Below are positions 61,079 to 64,000 of a stretch of 64,000 nt of DNA, piece after piece. Source of the stretch: Candidatus Terraquivivens yellowstonensis (GTDB lineage Archaea > Thermoproteota > Nitrososphaeria_A > Caldarchaeales > Wolframiiraptoraceae); the NCBI GenBank assembly GCA_023539445.1, contig JAKCEW010000003.1:1-64000 (forward strand). The letters are read 5' to 3'. The notes beneath the pieces were generated by a model, which saw only the letters and a program-made list of their open reading frames with translations, had not been told where the DNA came from and ran no database searches. Position numbers and translations under genes: made by a program. Each line of letters opens with the position of its first letter. Position 1 is the first letter of the stretch.

Positions 61079-61199
61079 ATGACTTCACCACTCTAAAGAG
61101 GTTTTCAGAGAAGGGGGAACAACGCGGTACTAGAGAGTATATACTAGGCGAGGGGTTACCCGCCATTTCTAGAGAATTTGGCGCACCATTTCGCCCTCA

Positions 61200-61238
61200 C
61201 ACTTCGAGGTGGATAATTGTATAGCAATATTATAAAAA
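61200..61238 (-). promoter_or_regulatory. Promoter and palindrome upstream of ilvB copy 1
   Basis: TATA-like TATTATAAAAAGG (61227-61239 plus strand) with CACTTCGAGGTG (61200-61211) about 25 bases downstream in the transcription direction, a near-palindrome at the expected start site. The equivalent site of copy 2 is a perfect 12-base palindrome. Confidence 0.4.
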
Positions 61239-61267
61239 GGTTTCGTAAACGCGCCACGAATGCGTGT

Positions 61268-61537
61268 TCAGGTTTCCTTTAAAACGGCATTCAATCCTAC
61301 GTAATTTGCTTCAAGCACCGTCGGCAAGTTGGATAGCTTTCTCTTTAGCCACTCGGCCTTTTCAGGTTTTAACGATACGGACATCGTAAGGAGCTTAACG
61401 TTATCCATTCCTGATTCGCATACCTCGGCGCTTATTAGCTTTGCCTGAGCTTGCCTCGTGGTCAGAAGCACCTTGATGACGGCTTCCAGAGAGTCCTCAA
61501 CCAGTACGCTAAACACGTATGCGCGCATGTACATCAA
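61268..61537 (-). CDS. ilvN: Acetolactate synthase small (regulatory) subunit, copy 2
   Basis: 89 residues, ACT domain identical to copy 1 over about the first 67 residues; the C-terminus reads LSNLPTVLEANYVGLNAVLKET. It overlaps the 3' end of ilvB copy 2. The identical part spans the ligand-binding ACT core, so both pairs probably sense the same effector; the C-terminal difference might tune pairing. Confidence 0.9.
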   Translation of the reverse strand: MMYMRAYVFSVLVEDSLEAVIKVLLTTRQAQAKLISAEVCESGMDNVKLLTMSVSLKPEKAEWLKRKLSNLPTVLEANYVGLNAVLKET

Positions 61538-63263
61538 ACCCCGTAGGCGTCATCATTTGGTTAAACCACTTGCCAGGAGGTACCATAGGCAATACCCTTT
61601 CCTCCTTGTCTATCGGCAGATCTATGACGAATGCTTGTCCCGACCTAACTGCCCTCCTCACAAGCATCCTTAGATCGTCCAAAGATTCTGCCACTGCGCC
61701 CTCAACGCCCATGGATTCTGCGAGCTTCACGTAATCGATGCCCTTCTCAACGTGCTTCACTGACAGACCGAGGTGCTCGTCTTTGTACCTCTTTTGGTAG
61801 AAGAAGTCCTGTAACTGTCTTATCATGCCGAGGGATCTATTGTCAAATATTATGCATATGACGGGAATGTCGTACTGGACTATCGGCACCAAGCTTTGAC
61901 AAGTCATTAAGAAGCTACCATCACCGTCGATGCATGCCACAGTCCTATCTGGAGCCGCCGCCTTCGCACCGACTGCAGCAGGAAGCCCGAAGCCCATCGT
62001 ACCAAGACCGCAACTTGTTATCAATGTTCTTGGTTCGAAGATCTTGAAGCAAAGTTGTACCCACATCTGGTGCTGCCCGACACCAGTAGTAACTATTGCA
62101 TTCCTCGGCAATTCCTCCCTTATCACCTTCAAAGCACGCCAAGAGGTCATCCTATTGGGTTCACCGTAGTTGTTCATAAACTCCTCGAACCTTTCGCCTA
62201 TTGCTTTAAGCCTCTGGACGAATGGTCTTGCTTCCTTTCTCGCGGTTCTAGATATGATGCAGGCGTAAAGCTCCGACAGCACCTTCTTTGCGTCACCAGC
62301 TATGCTTACTGTCGGTGTAACGTTCTTGCCGAGTTCGCTCGCATCTATGTCTACGTGAATCACCTTCCTGCCTTTCTGAAATTCATCGAATCTTCCGACA
62401 GATCTATCGGCGAATCTCATACCGACTGCAAGTATTGTGTCCGACTCCATCACGGCAAGATTAGCCTCAATTCTACCATGCATTCCGATAACACCCAGCA
62501 TGAGCGGATGGTCGGAAGGCATTGAGCCCAGACCCGGGGTCGTGACTACGACAGGGGCCATGAGGTACTCCGCTAACTTGACCAGCTCTTCCGTTGCATT
62601 GCTTAATATTACACCTCCACCAGCTATTATTACCGGCTTATCGGCATTCATCAAAATGTCGGCCGCTCTGGATATGAGTTCTGGGTCCGGCTCCTGAGTC
62701 TGCTTCATGACAAGGCCCGATGCGTACTTTATCAGACTTGGTTCATCCTTCCAGTAAGGCTCTACGTCCGCTTGGAACACGTCCCTAGGAACATCAATAA
62801 GAACGGGACCTGGCCTACCAGCGGTCGCGATATGGTATGCGTCCACGAAGGTCTGGGCTAGTTTTGATGGTTCTTTAACGATTACGGCATACTTTGTGAC
62901 TGGTAGGAGTATGCCGGTTATGTCCGTTTCTTGGAAGGCATCAGTTCCGAGAACCTCCCGCGGTACTTGACCGGTTATCGCAACGACCGGCTGGCTGTCC
63001 ATCATGGCATTAACTATGCCTGTCACTAGGTTCGTCGCACCGGGACCTGAGGTCGCTACGGCCACTCCAGGCCTACCCCTAACCCTTGCATAACCCTCTG
63101 CGGCGTGCGCTGCCTGCTGTTCATGTCTCATCAGTATGGTCCTTATGTTGCTGTCGTAAAGCGCATCGTAGAACGGCAAGATAGAACCGCCGGGTATGCC
63201 AAAGATGACGTCCACACCCTTGGATTCCATAGCCTTGACTAAAGCATCAGCTGCCCTTACCAT
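61509..63263 (-). CDS. ilvB: Acetohydroxyacid synthase large subunit, copy 2 (Leu484 form)
   Basis: 584 residues, identical to copy 1 except for a short island (about residues 435-512). The conserved ThDP motif CIDGDGSFLMTCQSL is intact, but the specificity helix reads SLGMIRQLQDFFYQKRY: Leu replaces Trp at 484. In characterised AHAS enzymes Trp to Leu here lowers preference for 2-ketobutyrate and gives herbicide resistance, so this copy is predicted to make acetolactate mainly. One codon shorter than copy 1 within the island. Directly downstream of the leuA/cimA-like gene. Confidence 0.96.
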   Translation of the reverse strand: MVRAADALVKAMESKGVDVIFGIPGGSILPFYDALYDSNIRTILMRHEQQAAHAAEGYARVRGRPGVAVATSGPGATNLVTGIVNAMMDSQPVVAITGQVPREVLGTDAFQETDITGILLPVTKYAVIVKEPSKLAQTFVDAYHIATAGRPGPVLIDVPRDVFQADVEPYWKDEPSLIKYASGLVMKQTQEPDPELISRAADILMNADKPVIIAGGGVILSNATEELVKLAEYLMAPVVVTTPGLGSMPSDHPLMLGVIGMHGRIEANLAVMESDTILAVGMRFADRSVGRFDEFQKGRKVIHVDIDASELGKNVTPTVSIAGDAKKVLSELYACIISRTARKEARPFVQRLKAIGERFEEFMNNYGEPNRMTSWRALKVIREELPRNAIVTTGVGQHQMWVQLCFKIFEPRTLITSCGLGTMGFGLPAAVGAKAAAPDRTVACIDGDGSFLMTCQSLVPIVQYDIPVICIIFDNRSLGMIRQLQDFFYQKRYKDEHLGLSVKHVEKGIDYVKLAESMGVEGAVAESLDDLRMLVRRAVRSGQAFVIDLPIDKEERVLPMVPPGKWFNQMMTPTGFDVHARIRV

Positions 63264-63386
63264 ATGACTTCACCATACCATGGAGAATCTAGGAATTGGG
63301 GGGAAGTACTGGTACCGCAGATTACATACTGGACGGGGGCGTGTCCGCCTTTGCTTAGAGGACTTGGCGCCTCATTATCACCCTCA

Positions 63387-63425
63387 CGCCTCGAGGCGGA
63401 AAAATATGCAACTATGTTATAAAAA
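63387..63425 (-). promoter_or_regulatory. Promoter and palindrome upstream of ilvB copy 2
   Basis: TATA-like GTTATAAAAACG (about 63415-63426) and CGCCTCGAGGCG (63387-63398), a perfect palindrome near the expected start site. The same layout occurs at copy 1 with matched changes in one pair (A-T to G-C), consistent with a conserved operator. The 178 bases to the leuA-like gene hold no convincing gene. Confidence 0.4.
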
Positions 63426-63441
63426 CGTTTCGTGAGAGTTT

Positions 63442-64000
63442 TCATACCATCCCCTCCCCAGCCGCGTGTAGCATGGCCTTTTCGATTCCCGATATTATGG
63501 CGTTCACTACAACAAAAGCAGGATCATGCCCAACTGCCTCGCCAACCAACTCTTGCGAGTCGTTGACCGTTAGCACAACCTCTGCCTCACACGTCAAATC
63601 AGGTGAGTAAGATGTTGCATCAATTTTAAAGTCGATTAACTTGACGTTCATCTTGCTGGATAAGGCATTCAGAAGGGCTGAAAGGGAAGCAGCGACCGGA
63701 CTTTTGTCGAAAGACTCAGCCATGACGATGTCATCACCTATCTTCAGGGATATGCGTGCCATCGCACCATTCATATTGGACGTGATGTCGAGTCCCTTCA
63801 GGGATATTAGCCGATCATCCCTCGGCTTCCCTGCAATTTCTTCAGCTATAGCCTTGAGTTTGGTGTCTGAAACCCTCATGCCCATATCGCCAAGAGTTTT
63901 GACCCTTTCCAGAACTTCCTTAGCCTTCGCCCTGTCCATATCAAGACCGTACTCTTTCAGCATGAAGTCTATACCATGTATGCCCGAGTGCTTCCCAGCC
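63442..64000 (-). CDS. 2-isopropylmalate or citramalate synthase, C-terminal part (cut by window edge)
   Basis: The frame is open to the right edge (reading AGKHSGIHGIDFMLKEYG at its start), so the gene starts outside the window. The GKHSG motif and following helical segment lead into the LeuA allosteric domain (LISLKGLDITSNMNGAMARISLKIGDDIVMAESFDKSPVAASLSALLNAL...IDATSYSPDLTCEAEVVLTVN...). LeuA makes the first committed step to Leu; CimA makes citramalate for Ile. The catalytic half that would tell them apart is not here. It heads the minus-strand branched-chain cluster. Confidence 0.9.
   Translation of the reverse strand, partial: AGKHSGIHGIDFMLKEYGLDMDRAKAKEVLERVKTLGDMGMRVSDTKLKAIAEEIAGKPRDDRLISLKGLDITSNMNGAMARISLKIGDDIVMAESFDKSPVAASLSALLNALSSKMNVKLIDFKIDATSYSPDLTCEAEVVLTVNDSQELVGEAVGHDPAFVVVNAIISGIEKAMLHAAGEGMV

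Larger units (their letters stand above)
59145..63275. repeat. Tandem duplication of ilvB-ilvN with two identical blocks and a divergent island
   Basis: 59145-59545 matches 61333-61733 (401 bases), and 59777-61090 matches 61962-63275 (1,314 bases). By eye the first block is identical; the second was spot-checked and its encoded proteins are identical. Between the blocks, 59546-59776 and 61734-61961 differ strongly. Offset is 2,188 for the first block and 2,185 for the second because one codon differs. Confidence 0.9.

Noticed and set aside
63257-63445. 62-codon open frame in the leader of ilvB copy 2, considered as a leader peptide for attenuation
   Set aside because: No run of Leu, Val or Ile codons, and the matching region before copy 1 does not preserve the frame; it also covers the promoter.
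1-64000. CRISPR arrays, transposase-type insertion sequences, rRNA genes
   Set aside because: No regularly spaced repeats, transposase motifs or rRNA sequence were recognised anywhere in the window.

Overview
The window is a stretch of archaeal chromosome. The evidence is a full set of archaeal-type information genes: a group II chaperonin (thermosome), GatD/GatE, a proteasome alpha subunit, SBDS, exosome Rrp4/Rrp41/Rrp42, L37Ae, KEOPS Pcc1, prefoldin beta, and NurA/HerA. There are also tRNA genes with archaeal bulge-helix-bulge introns, TATA boxes about 25-30 bases before leaderless starts, and a tetraether-lipid-synthase-like radical SAM protein. F420 biosynthesis (CofE), the nickel-hydrogenase maturation set and an archaeal ureohydrolase fit a thermophilic member of the TACK group. 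Relatives of Thaumarchaeota/Aigarchaeota are my best guess, but no rRNA is present and the lineage is an inference.

Layout. 1-5610: a five-gene peptide/nickel-type ABC transporter (binding protein cut by the left edge), then tRNA-Ala. 5843-11058: a methyltransferase, an aminotransferase, and the GatD-GatE amidotransferase that makes Gln-tRNA(Gln). 11130-12526: three paralogous small winged-helix proteins. 12587-17169: NurA, HerA, Ogg2-type glycosylase, an RNA m5C methyltransferase and a PUA/Nip7-like protein. 17183-24251: a large membrane glycosyltransferase fusion, a ureohydrolase, a second NSUN-type methyltransferase, a Cys-rich small protein, CofE and an Mrr-like nuclease. 24351-37052: hydrogenase maturation (protease, HypF, HypE, HypD, HypC, HypA, HypB), interrupted by a TrmB regulator, a UPF0182 membrane protein, a membrane-anchored Hsp20-like protein, the thermosome and tRNA-Glu. 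No hydrogenase structural genes are present. 37214-43810: Tes-like radical SAM, endonuclease III, acyl-CoA dehydrogenase, a DNA methyltransferase with an unknown partner, and a phosphoribosyltransferase.

43852-48062: a tRNA-Gln with two predicted introns. Abutting its last base is a small island of tailed-virus head genes (portal, prohead protease, decoration protein, HK97-fold capsid) with no visible terminase, tail or integrase. 48151-49913: aldolase-family protein, a small membrane protein and a metal-dependent hydrolase. 50037-55652: the proteasome/SBDS/exosome/L37Ae/Pcc1/prefoldin/DHH superoperon. 55659-58069: an ECF transporter energising module.

58078-64000: a branched-chain amino acid cluster on the minus strand (leuA/cimA-like, then ilvB-ilvN twice, then ilvC). 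The two ilvB genes are a tandem duplication kept nearly identical, apparently by gene conversion, except for one short island. That island changes the Trp that sets 2-ketobutyrate preference in acetohydroxyacid synthase (W484 in one copy, L484 in the other). This natural specificity split and the head-only virus island are the most interesting observations.
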